From the NCBI GenBank assembly GCA_028274465.1, contig CM051455.1, positions 133,210,096 to 133,274,095 on the forward strand: 64,000 nt of DNA. The letters run 5' to 3'. The notes beneath the pieces are model-generated. The model searched no databases. It saw only the letters and a list, made by a program, of their open reading frames with translations, and was not told the origin of the DNA. How positions within the stretch are numbered: position 1 is the first letter of the stretch; each line of letters starts with the position of its first letter. The translations under genes and the position numbers were made by a program. The stretch comes from Plantago ovata (taxonomy: Eukaryota; Streptophyta; Magnoliopsida; Lamiales; Plantaginaceae). This document shows positions 50,301 through 63,105 of this stretch, piece by piece.

Positions 50301-53037
50301 AACATCTGAAAAGGACATTAAGTAAATATCCTGGACAACTACTTCCAGTATAATAATTCCTCAACTTCAGCACAACATATTTGATCTAAATATGTTGGGT
50401 GCCATAGGTTTTACAAGGCAGTAGGTATTTATGTCATTATTTTATCAGCATAAGTGCATAACATTACAAAACATGAGAAAATAAACCACAGAAGATAAGA
50501 CCACAGATCCAAGAAGTCAAAATACAAAGTCAAATTGACTCAATTAACTAAGCTACTGCGTAACATACTAGACTAACATTGTAAAATTAGTGTTCTGTGG
50601 AACACACAGGGGAGGAAATTTTGCATGGATATGCATAGGTAAGTTGAGAGCACAAACCTCAATAACCTGGGACCACTCCTTTCCTATGAGCTGTACATGA
50701 GAAAAAGATAAACACAAGAAGGAATCAATCAAAATAGGCAATGGAAAAAAAACAATCTGAAATAGCAACATGTCGTTTACACACACTTGTTCAGAACGTA
50801 CATAAGGATTATCTATGGCAATGAGCAGGCAACACAATATAATGAGAAAAAGCTAGTGTTTCTCTAACTATTCAGGTGTAAGTTTCTTTTCAACATTTTT
50901 CTTTTTCTTTTCTTTTTCTATTCTTTTTTTTTTCGGAATGCTGGGGGAATAGTAGCGAAATAAGTAACAGATGATGATGCAAATTAGTAAGAAACATTAA
51001 ACTTGACCCAGGAATAATTCTGTCATCAACAGCATGGCCCGAAATCCAGTAGTCTCTCAAGTAATGCTGGTTATAATGTCCGATCGATGGTGAAGTATAT
51101 ATTCACCCCAGTGAATGGAACAGAAAATCTTAGACCACTGACAGGCTGCAAATTACAGCTCTTACACAACTGAATAAAACTAAATGGCATGTGAGACACT
51201 CAGATTATAGGTGGAGACGGCAAGTTTATAAGCAGCAGCTAAAACTTATATTTACATGGTATGACCTTTGACCACACTGGAGACTAGAAAGTGCAGAACA
51301 GAAGGACAGATGAAGCAAAGCCCAACCTTGGAAGATTGCAGGTTTGACAGAGCCAAGCTGTGGTCTAGATAGAAAGGAATGAGATGGGCAAAAGCCTTGG
51401 GCGGATATAAAACTTCCTGTTTTTAGTTGATATTGATTAAAATTCACATAGTTATAGAAATCATAATTTCACATAAGCAGTCAATCCAGCCTTACTAATT
51501 CACCTAACCTTTCCATGTGTGGATGAGCAAATGCACTCTTTTTTTTAAGGCAAATCTTACTAAAAATAAGCTCAGATGGCATGCCATAGTTGAGTAACAA
51601 TTAACCATAACAGTTATGGACAAAAGAATTGGATATATGCACGTCCATAATTATAGCAAATGAATATCAATTTACACCACAATGTCATTTCTCCAAAACT
51701 ATAGGCCAATGATTTTGTTGAAACCAATCACCTTGTGTAAAACGATGTCAAATGGACCTTGCTCTGACAAAGGCCTTTTCAAATCAATGGAAACGAACTG
51801 AATTCCCTTACTTCTGCATCAAATAACAGAATATTTGTCAAGCATCCAATATTTAAACAATTAGATTACACCAAACTTCAAACATCTTCTAAATGACCTC
51901 AAGAGATTAAACTTTTTTTTTTTAATACGAAACAAGAAAAAATAAGCTAGCACGAATGTGGAATGCATTACTATAATTCATACAGAATGTGTATTGTGTT
52001 CAATTCCAAGTACTCGATTAAAAAGGATCCTATTACTTTCGCTTCCTACAAGTCCAGAACAATTGTTGACATAAGTCTGAAGCTTACAATTTCAGAAAAA
52101 AGCTCTCTTATAAGATTTTTTTATAAACTTCCAGTAAAGATCAAAGTCTTCAGTTGTTATCGACCTCTCGAATAATCATGGCTTGTTATAAGCTACTACA
52201 GCTCTGGCAGAAGAGAAGTGCCACAAAGTCACACCATTCCAAAAGAGTGTTTTCTTGCCAATACTTGGTATTTTAAAGCATTACACTTGAATGGATATAC
52301 CAATAAAGAAATAAATAATAAATATTATATGTAAGAAACCAAACCAATTTCTTAAGAGGGTGGGGTCAGATCATTCTAAGACCAAAATCTAGGAACTGCA
52401 GAGAAAGCAACAGAATTGACAATGGATATGGATATATGATCACAAAGTCTTTAGGTACAATTGACTACTACTACTTAAAGAAGAGCACATATTTATGGAA
52501 TATTCCCAGGGAAGCATAATCACATTGTTCCATTATTCCTTTAGATACTCTTGAGGTGGACTGCTATTCTGGATAAGTCAAACACAACTGCTGAAAAAGA
52601 AGTGCATATCTTGGTCTTGTTTTTTTTAAATAAAATTAACCAACTGCTGGAGAAAAAAAATAAAAAGAAGTGTAAAAATTGTGAAATGGCAAGGTAAAAT
52701 CTTATAAGAGAAGAAAGCTTCGAAAAGAGCTCGGAATTTATACTACAAGTGCCCATGCATTGGTGTGTAATTCTTGGAAATTGAATCAACCGATCAGTCC
52801 AGAAATGTGATCACAACATAGAAATCAATCAAATCAAATCGACACCTAATGCCAAAAAAAAAAAAAAAAAAGAAATTCAAATTGATAAGAGCTATTTGTG
52901 AATTAAAAAAAAAAAAAAAGGTACCGAGCTAAATTGATAAGAGTATGCTGCAAGAAGCTCTTCTTCTTCTTCAAGGTGAGAGCATAACCGACGACAGTCC
53001 TGACCGGCGGGGCCTCTTCTCCACCGTCCAACTTCAT
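47315..53037 (-). CDS. ITPK: Inositol-tetrakisphosphate 1-kinase (ITPK), intact
   Basis: Ten exons on the minus strand: 53037-52925, 51813-51732, 50690-50658, 49600-49480, 49274-49182, 48803-48684, 48606-48430, 47793-47738, 47613-47529 and 47409-47315. They total 975 nt, giving 324 aa with all phases closing. The protein opens with a [14 protein letters not shown] stretch (residues 15-28) typical of plant ITPKs. It has [10 protein letters not shown] (98-107), the ATP-grasp segments KPLVVDG (150-156) and [28 protein letters not shown], and the metal-binding DINYFPG (288-294). Members phosphorylate inositol tris- and tetrakisphosphates in phytate and inositol-phosphate signalling, mostly in the cytosol or nucleus. 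An in-frame upstream Met exists (53094), but ATG 53037 fits the family start better. The two 5'-less pseudogenes in units A and B derive from this gene. Confidence 0.93.
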
Positions 53038-56000
53038 GACCCGCCGCCGAATGCAATTCGAATTTGGGAAACGATAAACCCTAGTTGAGCCCAATTTCCG
53101 ATCAGACGGAAATGGAAGGAGCTCTTCCTGTTTGTTCGCCGTCCGGTTTACCGAATTAACAGTGGCGAATTAATTAATGGTCTGAGAGAGAGAGATTTGT
53201 TGTTGTATTGTAGGTAGATGGATGGATGGATCTTTGTTTGTTTGCTGTTCTAGCTTCTTGCTGCTGCAGCTGATACAACTATTTTGTCAGAGAGGATTTA
53301 TTGAGGTTCTTCCATTTTTATTTCATTGTTTTTTTTTTTTTTTTGTATGATAGTAAATGATAAATATAAAAATTAAGAATAATGGAAATTCCTTTTAAGT
53401 AAGAAAACAAAGAAATGCGTGTCTTTGTGCGCATGTATGGGGGAGGAAGAGTGGACTGCCCCCAGTTGGTATTTTATCGAGTATATACTCTCCTTCCCAC
53501 CGAAAATCGTGCTTTCGTTTTGGACTAATCATCTCTAATTTAAGACTTCAACTAATGGACTCACACTAATAACGCTCTCACATGAAGTAGCCTGTTCATA
53601 GATTAGATGTTCGCATAATTCTCGTATATATCTTTCGGAAATAGGTTTGTAAGTACGTTGATAAGCTTGTTTTATTAATTAGTTTAATGAGAGGAGTAAT
53701 ATATTGTTTTTCTCACGTATTGAAACTTTACGGAAATCAAATTTATAGTGACTTACTATAAATTTTCACTTGAGTCGAATAATCAAAGAGAGAGTAAAAC
53801 ACTTTAAATTACAACTAATTCTACATCTCAATTTCTATTTCTAGTGCAAATTTGTCCCTGTCTATAGTATTCTACTCAGAAACTAAATAAAAAAGATTAT
53901 TTAAATTTAACGCATTGTATTAAAAAAAAAAACATTGGAATATGAGAAATTTGTCGTCACTAACCTTCGGCTGCATATTAGATAAACTCTACGGGTTCAC
54001 GTAATAGCCTGCGAACCACGTGAACCAAGTTAACCGCACAAATGTGATAGTCTTTGTCCTACGATGTCACAATCACAAATTTCTCCCTATATAGGTTTCA
54101 AAACTTGTGATCAAGAGGATAATAATTCTCTATTTAACCAACTGAACTACCCTTACAAATATTATATTCACATGTTTTGTTAATGCATATTGTCATATTT
54201 TATTTTAGAGTATAAGGTATATCTCCATCCCCTCAAAAGGGCCGGGGTATAACTTTCAAGTGAAAGTGGGAAGTGTTCCCTTGACTTTGGAATAATCAAA
54301 GATCAAGTGTCATTACTTTAGTGTCAACAACTCATCACCATTCACCACTCATAACAATCCAAAGTAGAAGTATAATAAAGACTACTTATGGGCCAAAGTA
54401 CAGTGAATTGGTGGTTACAGATAGGGAGAATTATTAGCTAGGTTCCATAATACAAGGGGATGATTATTATTCTAACAATACTTTTGTCCATGACTTTGTG
54501 TATAAAGTTGGGACTAGATATATCATGATTAGAGAATAGTGTATGGGACAGTTGATCACAGATAGGATTAGTAGTATCACTTGCACGTGAAGTTAATTAA
54601 CAAAACACTAACATAAACTCGTTCCATCTGATTCCATCCCACAAAGATACTACGCCACATTACTCAACCGGCTCCATGTATTGGCTGTCACGATAAAATA
54701 TTCGGCATAAAATATTCGGCATAGGGCCGGAGCCATAATTTATGCATTGTTGTTCAACACTTCAAGTGATATGGACCACAAACTATCAAATGTACTTTTC
54801 ATTTAATTAATTTAGATTGAGAAAGAAAGTCGTGCAGCGGAATGGACTGAAACAGGTTACAGGAGTAATGTAATATTTGTCATTTTAAGGGTAATAAAAA
54901 CAATCATTTAATTTGTAATTGTAGATACATCACACTCACTCGTATGCACACAAGGAAACTTTTGCAATATATCTCACTTTTTTCTTGAAAACCCAAAGAA
55001 ATTGTGTAATCTAACAAGTATACATGAAAGAAAAGTGCATAGGTGTTACACTAACCCTTCACCTCGCCAAACTCGCAACAATTGGTACCACACCAAAACA
55101 CTCCCATTTCCATTTTCTGAAGTCCAATGGTTCACCTAGTGGGTCACGCACATGAAATTGCTACTAACCATCACCATGCGTGACTTTAAAGTTCTTTGGA
55201 ATGAATTTCCAATTAAAAACAATATAGATATCGTTCTCATTTCTCAATGTATTTAGACTCTTCTAAAATATGAGTCGTTACATGAAGTATAATATAAGGC
55301 TTTCTTGTAATCTTGCACAAAATATGAGATAGGTCGCAACCTCATACTTTTAAAGATTTTAATTATAATATGTTTATGTGAAATTCACGTTTCGTCATTT
55401 TTAAAGTTTTTCGTTAATGATAAAAGTTCAATTCTCCCAAAAATTCGATATGATGGGAAAGTGAGGAGTCTAATCATTTCGTATCCAGTTAGGAGTGAGC
55501 GAAATGACTCTAATACCATGGGGAGGTTCAGTCATCATATTAATTCTTCAATAGTTAGTGTACTTATTTATTTAAATTTTATTTACTTGCATATAAATCA
55601 CTTATTATAATATATCACATCACCTCCATTTCTCACTTGTCACTCCTCCCCTGATCATACATTCTTGGCAAATTTGATTTTGTATGTGCCATGCATGTCA
55701 GACAATTCTTATAGAGTAGAAATCCATGAACTGGTTGGTACTTTCTTGTTTCTGCCATAACTAATATAGCTTGATGTAAAGTTTTCCATGCTACTTATCC
55801 AAACTGTGCACTTTGATCTGGAAATGAAGTTAAAATTGTTCGTAATCGCAGCAAATAATATGTGAATCGTTCGTGCGACGTGCCAACATTTTTGGAGGAG
55901 AAAAAGAGAGTTTACTAGTATCAAATTGAGAATCAACCCAATAGCCCAACCCGTCCCGGAGTACAGTAGTCCAAGTAACTTATTGGGCCATGCGTTTAGA

Positions 56001-56056
56001 TATTAAAAGTGGTCCAGTTTTTTAAAACTACTGCCGGACATTTTTACTCATCAGTC
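53038..56056. other. Intergenic: ITPK upstream region and unassigned DNA
   Basis: The first 300 bp form the ITPK promoter and 5' UTR, with a GA run (53183-53193) and GGAT repeats (53217-53231) in between. From 53400 on it is AT-rich with no coding frame, RNA gene or terminal repeats that I can support. Confidence 0.5.
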
Positions 56057-56304
56057 CAGTACTCAAAGTTACTTATTTACGTTTGTTTTTGTTGACCATT
56101 TGTACTCCGTTTGACCTCCATTTAATTCTAAACTATAATGAAAAATTAATTTATGAAAGTATATTATGAAAATATAGTGTCTCTACTTTCATTATATAAT
56201 TTCATTAATTATTTTTTCGTTAAAATTAAGATTTATTAGAAGTCAAACAGATTTACGAAAAAGTTACCGAAACAAACGTAAATAAATGACTGGGACGGAG
56301 GAAA
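56057..56304. mobile_element. Stowaway-like MITE, partly decayed
   Basis: Inverted repeats TTATTTACGTTTG (56073-56085) and CAAACGTAAATAA (56273-56285) enclose an AT-rich interior. The right end CTGGGACGGAGG resembles the Stowaway terminus. The left terminus has drifted to TACTCAAAG. Confidence 0.55.
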
Positions 56305-57513
56305 TATTAAATTTTAGTGGTTTTGAAATGTGAAAGTAAGATTTCTTTTCACCATGAACCACCACCACCACCAACCACCCCACAGTACCCTTGGCCACCA
56401 CCCATCACCATAGTCCACGACCCCTGCACCGTGGACCACCACCACGACCGCCATAGTTCACAACCGATGCACCATTGACCACCACCACGACCGACATAGT
56501 CCACAACCCTTACACTATTGACCACCACCACGACCACCATAGTCTACCACCGCAACACCTTCGACTGCCACATTCCACAACCTCTGTCACCGTAATTACT
56601 AGTTCAATATATTTGTACCTCTCAACGACTAAAGTTTACCCAAGCAGTTTGGATTAACCCCCCCCCCCCACCCAGGGCTACGCATTAAATTGCTATATCA
56701 ATGCATCATGTATGTGGGAAATAAAATAAGTCATTTAAACCTTCACCTTCCAAGTCCCAACTACTAAAGTCCGGCAACCCATTTGGGCTAGACGAGTCGG
56801 CTCTTATATACAACTTTAAGTCATCAAAAGGATTTAAACAAATCACTAAATTACCCAACAAGACATATAATACCCAAAATTATAAATTAGATCACCAATC
56901 AAGTCAATTGGTTCTTTTTAGCCAGAAATCAGTGTTGTGATTACCCATACATCTTCTCCAAAATCCATATCAAGTGACAAAGAAATTAGGCAACCTAATC
57001 AAGTGATGATGATATTGAAAGATGGTGACAAAAAATTGAAACAAGAGGAGACAAGAGCATGACCCCCCATTTGGCCGACGAAAGGGTAGTTTTGACCGTT
57101 AAAATCTCCCTGGCAGTCATGTCTTGTCCATTAGGGGTGCTGCCGCCCTTTTCAAACTGCTATTCCTACAAGTGTTTGTAGTCCACAGTCCACACTAGCT
57201 ACGGTTCTTCCAAACCCTGATAGAATATACCATCAATTTTTATTTTTTCTCTTTAATTTCATATTTTCAATTTTTATTTTTTCTCTTGTAATAAAGACAA
57301 ATTCTTGACGGATTATACAACTACCCTGAAAACCTTTACTTTTGCCGTCAATTTGATACTCACTAGTTTATTGTTTATGTATTGAGAATTTTTGTCAAAC
57401 TCTTGTTTTCGTTGTGCTAAAGACCAATTCTTGACGATTCTATCGTTTAGTCTGAATTAGCTTTACCTTTGATTTGATTTGAGTTTTAAGATTGTTGTTT
57501 GTTCTTGAGAATC
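56305..57513. other. Intergenic DNA upstream of the pyruvate kinase gene
   Basis: Contains the 43-bp minisatellite listed separately and a C9 run near 56660. The last few hundred bases are the pyruvate kinase promoter and leader. No other gene is seen. Confidence 0.5.
56393..56562. repeat. 43-bp minisatellite, about four units
   Basis: Units start at 56434, 56477 and 56520 (each GACCACCACCACGACC...), with a weaker unit before them. Consensus features are CATAGTCCACAACC and GCACCATT. The plus strand is rich in ACC, so short His/Pro-rich frames across it are artefacts. Confidence 0.8.
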
Positions 57514-60416
57514 ATGGCTGCTATGGCTGATTTGGCACTGAATTTTGGTCGGGTTCAGGCTAAAGAACCGATTTTTAGCACAAAGAAGGGATTTTTCGGT
57601 GTCCCAATTTCGAGTTGTGGGGTTTGTTTCAATGGTAGGAGTCAGATTAGGAAAGGGGAGCTAAAGGTTGGAGTTAGGTCTGTTATGCAGATGGGAGTGG
57701 AGAGTGCTGAGGTTTCTATGGATTTGGGGAGTGTTTTGGGAGGGGAGGTAGAGGTTTCCAAGGGTTTGAAGAGTTCTTCGGGTGGGTTTCCAGGATACGA
57801 TGTGGTTTCGGAAGCTGAATTGAGGGAGAAAGGGTTCTTGGGGTTGAGGAAGACGAAGCTGGTTTGCACGATTGGGCCGGCTTGTTGCTCGTTGGAGAGT
57901 TTGGAGAAGTTGGCTTTAGGAGGGATGAATGTTGCTAGGATTAATATGTGTCATAATACCAGGGAGTGGCAGAAGGATGTGATTGCGAAAATTAAGGCGT
58001 TGAATGAAGAAAAGGGGTATTGTGTGTCTGTGATGATTGACACTGAAGGTAGCCAGATGCATATCGTCGACCATGGCTCTCCTTCCTCTATCAAAGTAGA
58101 GGTAGTCCTTTTTTTTTATTTTTTCCTTTGTTTTAAATGCGTTGTGTGGTAACTTGGTTCGTTGCGATGTATTCAGGGACTGTTTGCGATAATTGAGTAT
58201 GTATGGAAGAAATGCGTTGAATTTACTTAGTAGATAGTGTCCTTGAGTATTTGTAAAACTCTCATTTCGTGGTTGATGGCGTATGTAAGACTTTGTTTAC
58301 ATAGTTGTCATTTGTACAATACATACATGCTCTGGTTTTTTCAAATGATGCATATCAGAACACTTTCTCTGGCATGAATTTTAGGTTGAGCATAACTGTT
58401 ATATTAACCTAGTCTTTACATTTACCTGGATACTGTCTGTGTTGTTTTGGTATGTTTTCTTAATAGTTAATAACAAATTAGACATTTAAATGTTATGGAT
58501 CTTGTGTTAACTCATCTTGGATGATTAGGACGGCTCAATCTGGTTCTTTACGGATGAAAAGTTTGAGGGATTGCGCCCATTCACAGTTCAAGCTAGTTAT
58601 GAAGGCTTATCTGAAGGTATGTTTGGCTGATTTAGAAATATCATTCACCAAGGACGAAAAAAGGTTTTGTGAGTAACTATTTGATGTATTTCTAGGTATT
58701 AAAGTGGGTGATGAAATTGTTATTGATGGAGGGATGGCAACTTTTAAGGTGATTGAAAAGGTCGGAAATGATTTGCGCTGCCAGTGCACTGATCCCGGTC
58801 TATTTTTGCCACGTGCTAAGCTGAGCTTTTGGAGAGATGGAAAGCTAATGGGGAAAAATGACGAACTTCCAACTTTGTCATCCAAGGTTCACCATACATC
58901 TTTCACTTTTATTAGCATAGCATAACTGTATCTTTATGTCTTCTGATGACATCCCTTAAATATGCAGTTGCTATTCCATATCTTTAGCTAGTACATCAAC
59001 TGTTATATTGCTTCAGTACAGGCAAAAGCTATGTTTGGCTAACACATGTGATTTTCTGAATTCTGATTCCCTTAATACGATATGCAGGATTGGTCCGACA
59101 TTGAGTTTGGAATCTCCGAAGGTGTTGATTTTATTGCCATGTCGTTTGTCAATGATGCTGATGCTGTCACTCACCTGAAGGATTATATTTCCACCAAAAC
59201 CTCCAAGTAAGACTACAACCTAGGCTTCTTTGAAAGGTTTGTTGGACTTTTTTTAGACATTTCATAAATACTAAATCTTATGATTCACTGCAGGCCGATA
59301 AAAGTTTTGGCTAAAATAGAAAGTCTCGAGGCTCTGCATAAATTGGATGAGATTGTCCAGGCATCTGATGGGATAATGATAGCCAGAGGAGACCTGGGAG
59401 TTGAAATTCCACTTGAACAGATTCCAACAGTTCAAGAGGAAATAACTTTTGTATGCCGGCAGCTAAACAAGCCGGTTATTGTAGCTTCTCAGCTTCTCGA
59501 ATCAATGATTGAATATCCTACGCCAACTAGAGCCGAGGTACTAAAATATCTTCTTTGTTCATAGTTTATGCGATAAATGCAGAAAGGTGTTATGTAACAT
59601 TGTGACTAAAATCCAACACCTAGTGCAAAGAATGCATTTATTACAATTTTTCCCATACACGGGCGTAATTTTCAGCTACATCTAATCTAGGCAAACCTTT
59701 TCCGTTTATTGATAGCTAGTTATTGGTATAGGTTGCTGATGTTTCTGAAGCTGTCCGTCAATATGCTGATGCATTAATGCTCTCTGGAGAGTCAGCGATA
59801 GGACCCTTTGGTGAGAAGGCTCTTTCTGTGTTACGTATGACAAGCACCAGGATGGAATTATGGAGTCGCGAAGAGAACAGGCAAAACTTTCTATTTCAGC
59901 AGAATCTTGGATCTTCGTTATCTGACAAAATCATGGAGGAAATTTGCAACGGTGCTGCACGAATGGGTAAGTCTGATCACTGTACCTCTATCTGTTCAAT
60001 GACCATGTAACAGTTTATATATCATCAGACCTGCCATGAATTTATCTTAAAAGTTGTCAGCTTGAGAATCTTTTTTCTTGGATGCAGCAAACAACTTAGG
60101 CCTGGATGCAATATTTGTGTACACGAAACATGGCCAGATGGCATCACTTATCTCACGGAACCGTCCAAATCCTCCTATTTTTGCATTCACCAATGACAGC
60201 AGCACAAGAATGACTCTTAATTTGCAATGGGGTGTTAATCCAATACTTATCGATCTATCAGATGATACGGAAGCAAATGTCAGCAAGTCCATTAACCTCA
60301 TGAAAGCAAAAGGCCTGATTAAGGAGGGAGATGCAGTATTAGTAGTGTCGGATATCATTCCAAATTTGGCAACCCAGACATTGTACCAATCGATTCAGGT
60401 GAAAACTGTCGAGTAG
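57514..60416 (+). CDS. Plastidial pyruvate kinase (PKp4/PKp1-like)
   Basis: Seven exons: 57514-58101, 58529-58616, 58696-58886, 59088-59206, 59294-59537, 59732-59966 and 60088-60416. They total 1794 nt, giving 597 aa with all junctions GT..AG and in phase. The first ~60 residues look like a chloroplast transit peptide. Catalytic landmarks: [10 protein letters not shown] (about 114-123), [28 protein letters not shown] (catalytic Lys), [38 protein letters not shown]. The enzyme turns phosphoenolpyruvate and ADP into pyruvate and ATP in plastids, feeding fatty-acid synthesis. The usual DTKGP motif reads DTEGS, as in the plant alpha-type plastid subunits as I remember them. The order of motifs suggests the Arabidopsis PKp4 branch, but a tree is needed. 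Confidence 0.93.
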
Positions 60417-61000
60417 GCTGACATATACACATACTACTGCGTAGATAATGATCTCCTGCCGTTGAAGGTCAAAAGCCTGCTGATGCTTACTTAATAAACT
60501 ATACTACAGCTTGTCTGGTTGAGCCTGAAGAATAGCCATGTAGTTTAGAACTTGAACAGTCTCTTTGATCAAATCAAATTGCTTATAAGACGAGATGTTT
60601 TGTGAATGGATTTTCTCTTTTGCTGTATATTAAAATTCCTATTGAGTTATCGGTGTGAGGATTGGTTTCGTCTCCTGCATGGTGATTAGTAATTCCGTAC
60701 ATAAAATCTTGGCTAAAGCTGGAAAAAATACACAAGTATGGCCCTTGTGCTCATGTAATCCACTATACAGTGGACTACAAGAATATGGAAGACGTGCTCA
60801 TGGGGAAACGAAGAGACGATCGATATTAATCCCAGGTTAGAACTATGAACTACGGGAGCTTCTTCTATTCTATCAATTAATTGATTGATTGTTGCATTGC
60901 TTCTTTGTCATTTCTACTATTGCATTTCATTCGTCTCCAGTCATTTTCTCTTCTTGCTTCGTTCGTTGATTCTCTGAATTTATTTATTTATATATTAAAA
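60417..61000. other. Pyruvate kinase 3' region and mTERF upstream region
   Basis: The tail-to-head spacer of 584 bp holds the 3' UTR of the kinase gene and the leader of the mTERF gene. No separate gene is seen. Confidence 0.5.
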
Positions 61001-62221
61001 ATGGCTTCTGGTATTGTTGCTACACTGGCACGCAGATCTGTTACCTATAGTAGTTGTTGTATTATCCGAGCGCAACTTGTTTCGCAGCAACAATGATCAT
61101 TATTATTGTCATGTTCAATCACTTTACTTCTCTGGTACTAAAAGCTTCGTAAAACAACCTTCAATCACTACTCCTCCTGTCCTGTTTACTGAAGATTACG
61201 TTATTTCCAAATACAACTTCTCTCCAGAAATTGCTTCCAAACTTGTATCTGCTTCAGCTACTATGAGAAACCCACATAATCCAGATGTATTTCTTTCATT
61301 CCTTAAGAATGTGGCTTTTCGGATACCCATTTGGAGAGAATTGTTAACCATTACACTGATTTACTTTCGTCCTCTCCAGAGACGAGTGTTAAGCCTAAAT
61401 TCAAGATTTTCCAGGATTTGGGCTTCTCTGCTGCTGAGGCCACTGAGATAATAGCACGTGATCCCACTGTTTTGCTTTATCAACCAAAGCGGATCATCCA
61501 CTCACTCTCTGTCTACAGGCGCTTGTTGGGATCAAATGACAATGTTATTAGACTCGTCAAGAAATGCAGCGGCTTGTTATTTGCAGATCCGGAGAAGACT
61601 ATTTTGCCAAATATTCAATTCCTCGAGACTTGTGGCATACCACATGAGCAGATAAGTAGCCTTATATATACTTTTCCTGGTTTCTTCTTGATAAGTCCAG
61701 AAAATATGAGAAGAGGTGTTCAAAAGGCCGATGAGATGGGTGTGGATAGGACTTCTAGGTTGTTCATTTATGCTGTTGAAGCTGTTAGTACGATGCCTGA
61801 TGAGACTTTGAAGCTCAAACTGAAGACATTCTGTGATTTCGGATTTTCTGAAGATGACATTTTGAGGCTTTTTCGCAGTTATCCTCTGGTAATTGCTGTA
61901 TCCACACGGAAGATGAAGGAGGTAATAGAGGTTCTACTTGAGACTGGGAAGTATGACATGTCCTGTATTATTAAGAATCCTACATCATTTACACGCAGTG
62001 TTGAGAAGAGGTATAAACCACGCCTAGAGGTTTTGAAGGCTTTGGAAAGGAAGAGTTTAATCAGTAAATGGCCAGGTCTTTCAGTACTTGGCAGCATAAC
62101 TGACAAGATGTTCTATGAGAAATTTGTGGCTCCTAATATAAATGAAGTAGGAAAAGATTTCATAGCAAAGATTGGTCTCACTGGAGAACCAGAAACGGCA
62201 ACGGCTTTGAAAACAAGTTGA
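61001..62221 (+). pseudogene. mTERF-family protein, two compensating frameshifts
   Basis: ATG 61001 opens a frame with an organelle-targeting look (MASGIVATLARRSV) that stops at 61094. Homology continues in the +1 frame (SLYFSGTKSF, FTEDYVISKYNFSPEIASKL) to about 61310, then returns to the first frame (THLERIVNHYTDLL) and stays open to TGA 62219. The long part shows the repeated mTERF helices: FQDLGFSAAEATEIIARDP, FLETCGIPHEQISSLI and FGFSEDDILRLF. mTERF proteins bind nucleic acid in mitochondria or plastids and affect organelle gene expression. The gene is intronless, as is common for this group. As it reads, no full-length protein can be made. It is either a young pseudogene or carries two sequence errors. 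Confidence 0.75.
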
Positions 62222-62959
62222 AATGATATGTAATATATGGTTGTCGATGACATTTATGGGAACTGCCATGTGTTTCGGCACTTAGATCACTTGGATAAGT
62301 TATTAGTTGCACTATAGTCATCTTGCAGCCTGAGCAACTGAGCTCTTCTTTTTCTGTTACGGTTTCATTGTTCAATCCTTGTAAGTTCGATCGTAGAGTC
62401 GTAGTACTTTTATTTGTTCTTTGATTAAATTCTCTGTCAGTTATTCCTAAGCCATTTTGGTCTGGCCTTTCAGATGATAAGCTTCTGTTTGATCAAAATG
62501 CTTATGAACATGATTTTTCGTATTTAACTTTGCATATTTATTACGAAAGCATACATGATTGCTTCTTCAATTCAAATTGTATATAGGGTTCTGCAACTTG
62601 TGCCAAAGTAGCTATTTCATGTACTCCCTCGGTGTCACTTTATCTCCGTCCTAAGGCAAATGTCATTCAGCTTATGAATTTGAGAGTCTACTGCCTAGTG
62701 TTTGGTTGTCCTAACTATTTGACTAATAACTTGTGGCTTGGCTTGGTTATAGATAATATCATTTAGCTATCTAATGTTGACTTCGCTGTGTACATGAGGG
62801 GCTGGTAGTAGCAAATTGCTGCAAGCTTATTTGTTTCTAATGGAACTCTCAAATATATTGTGGAAGGGTTCCTTCAGTGATCTCAATCATTCTCAATATC
62901 TGATCCTTCACATTGCAAATGGTTTCGTATTGTAGTATATGCATGATGTAAGATTGATC
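62222..62959. other. Intergenic, no gene seen
   Basis: Between the mTERF gene and an mTERF fragment. TACTCCCTCGGTGTC near 62622 resembles one Stowaway end, but no partner end was found. Confidence 0.4.
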
Positions 62960-63105
62960 TGATGCATGATAATTGCACGTGATCTCATTATTTTGTGCAG
63001 TCAACCAAAACGTATTATCCACTCACTGTCTGTGTTCAAAACCTTGTTGGGATCGACTGACCTTGTAATTAAGCTTATGATGTGTTTGGTTGGGGTGCGT
63101 TTTGG
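62960..63105 (+). pseudogene. mTERF fragment
   Basis: The plus strand reads IIARD, then QPKRIIHSLSVFKTLLGSTD, matching residues of the preceding mTERF gene (QPKRIIHSLSVYRRLLGSND). The match covers under 150 bp and fades on both sides. It is a relic of a tandem mTERF duplication. Confidence 0.7.

Noticed and set aside
56349..56657. His/Pro- or Gly/Val-rich frames
   Set aside because: They are translations of the 43-bp minisatellite on either strand.
62610..62680. Stowaway left end (TACTCCCTCGGTG)
   Set aside because: No matching right end within the next kilobase, so a whole element cannot be supported.
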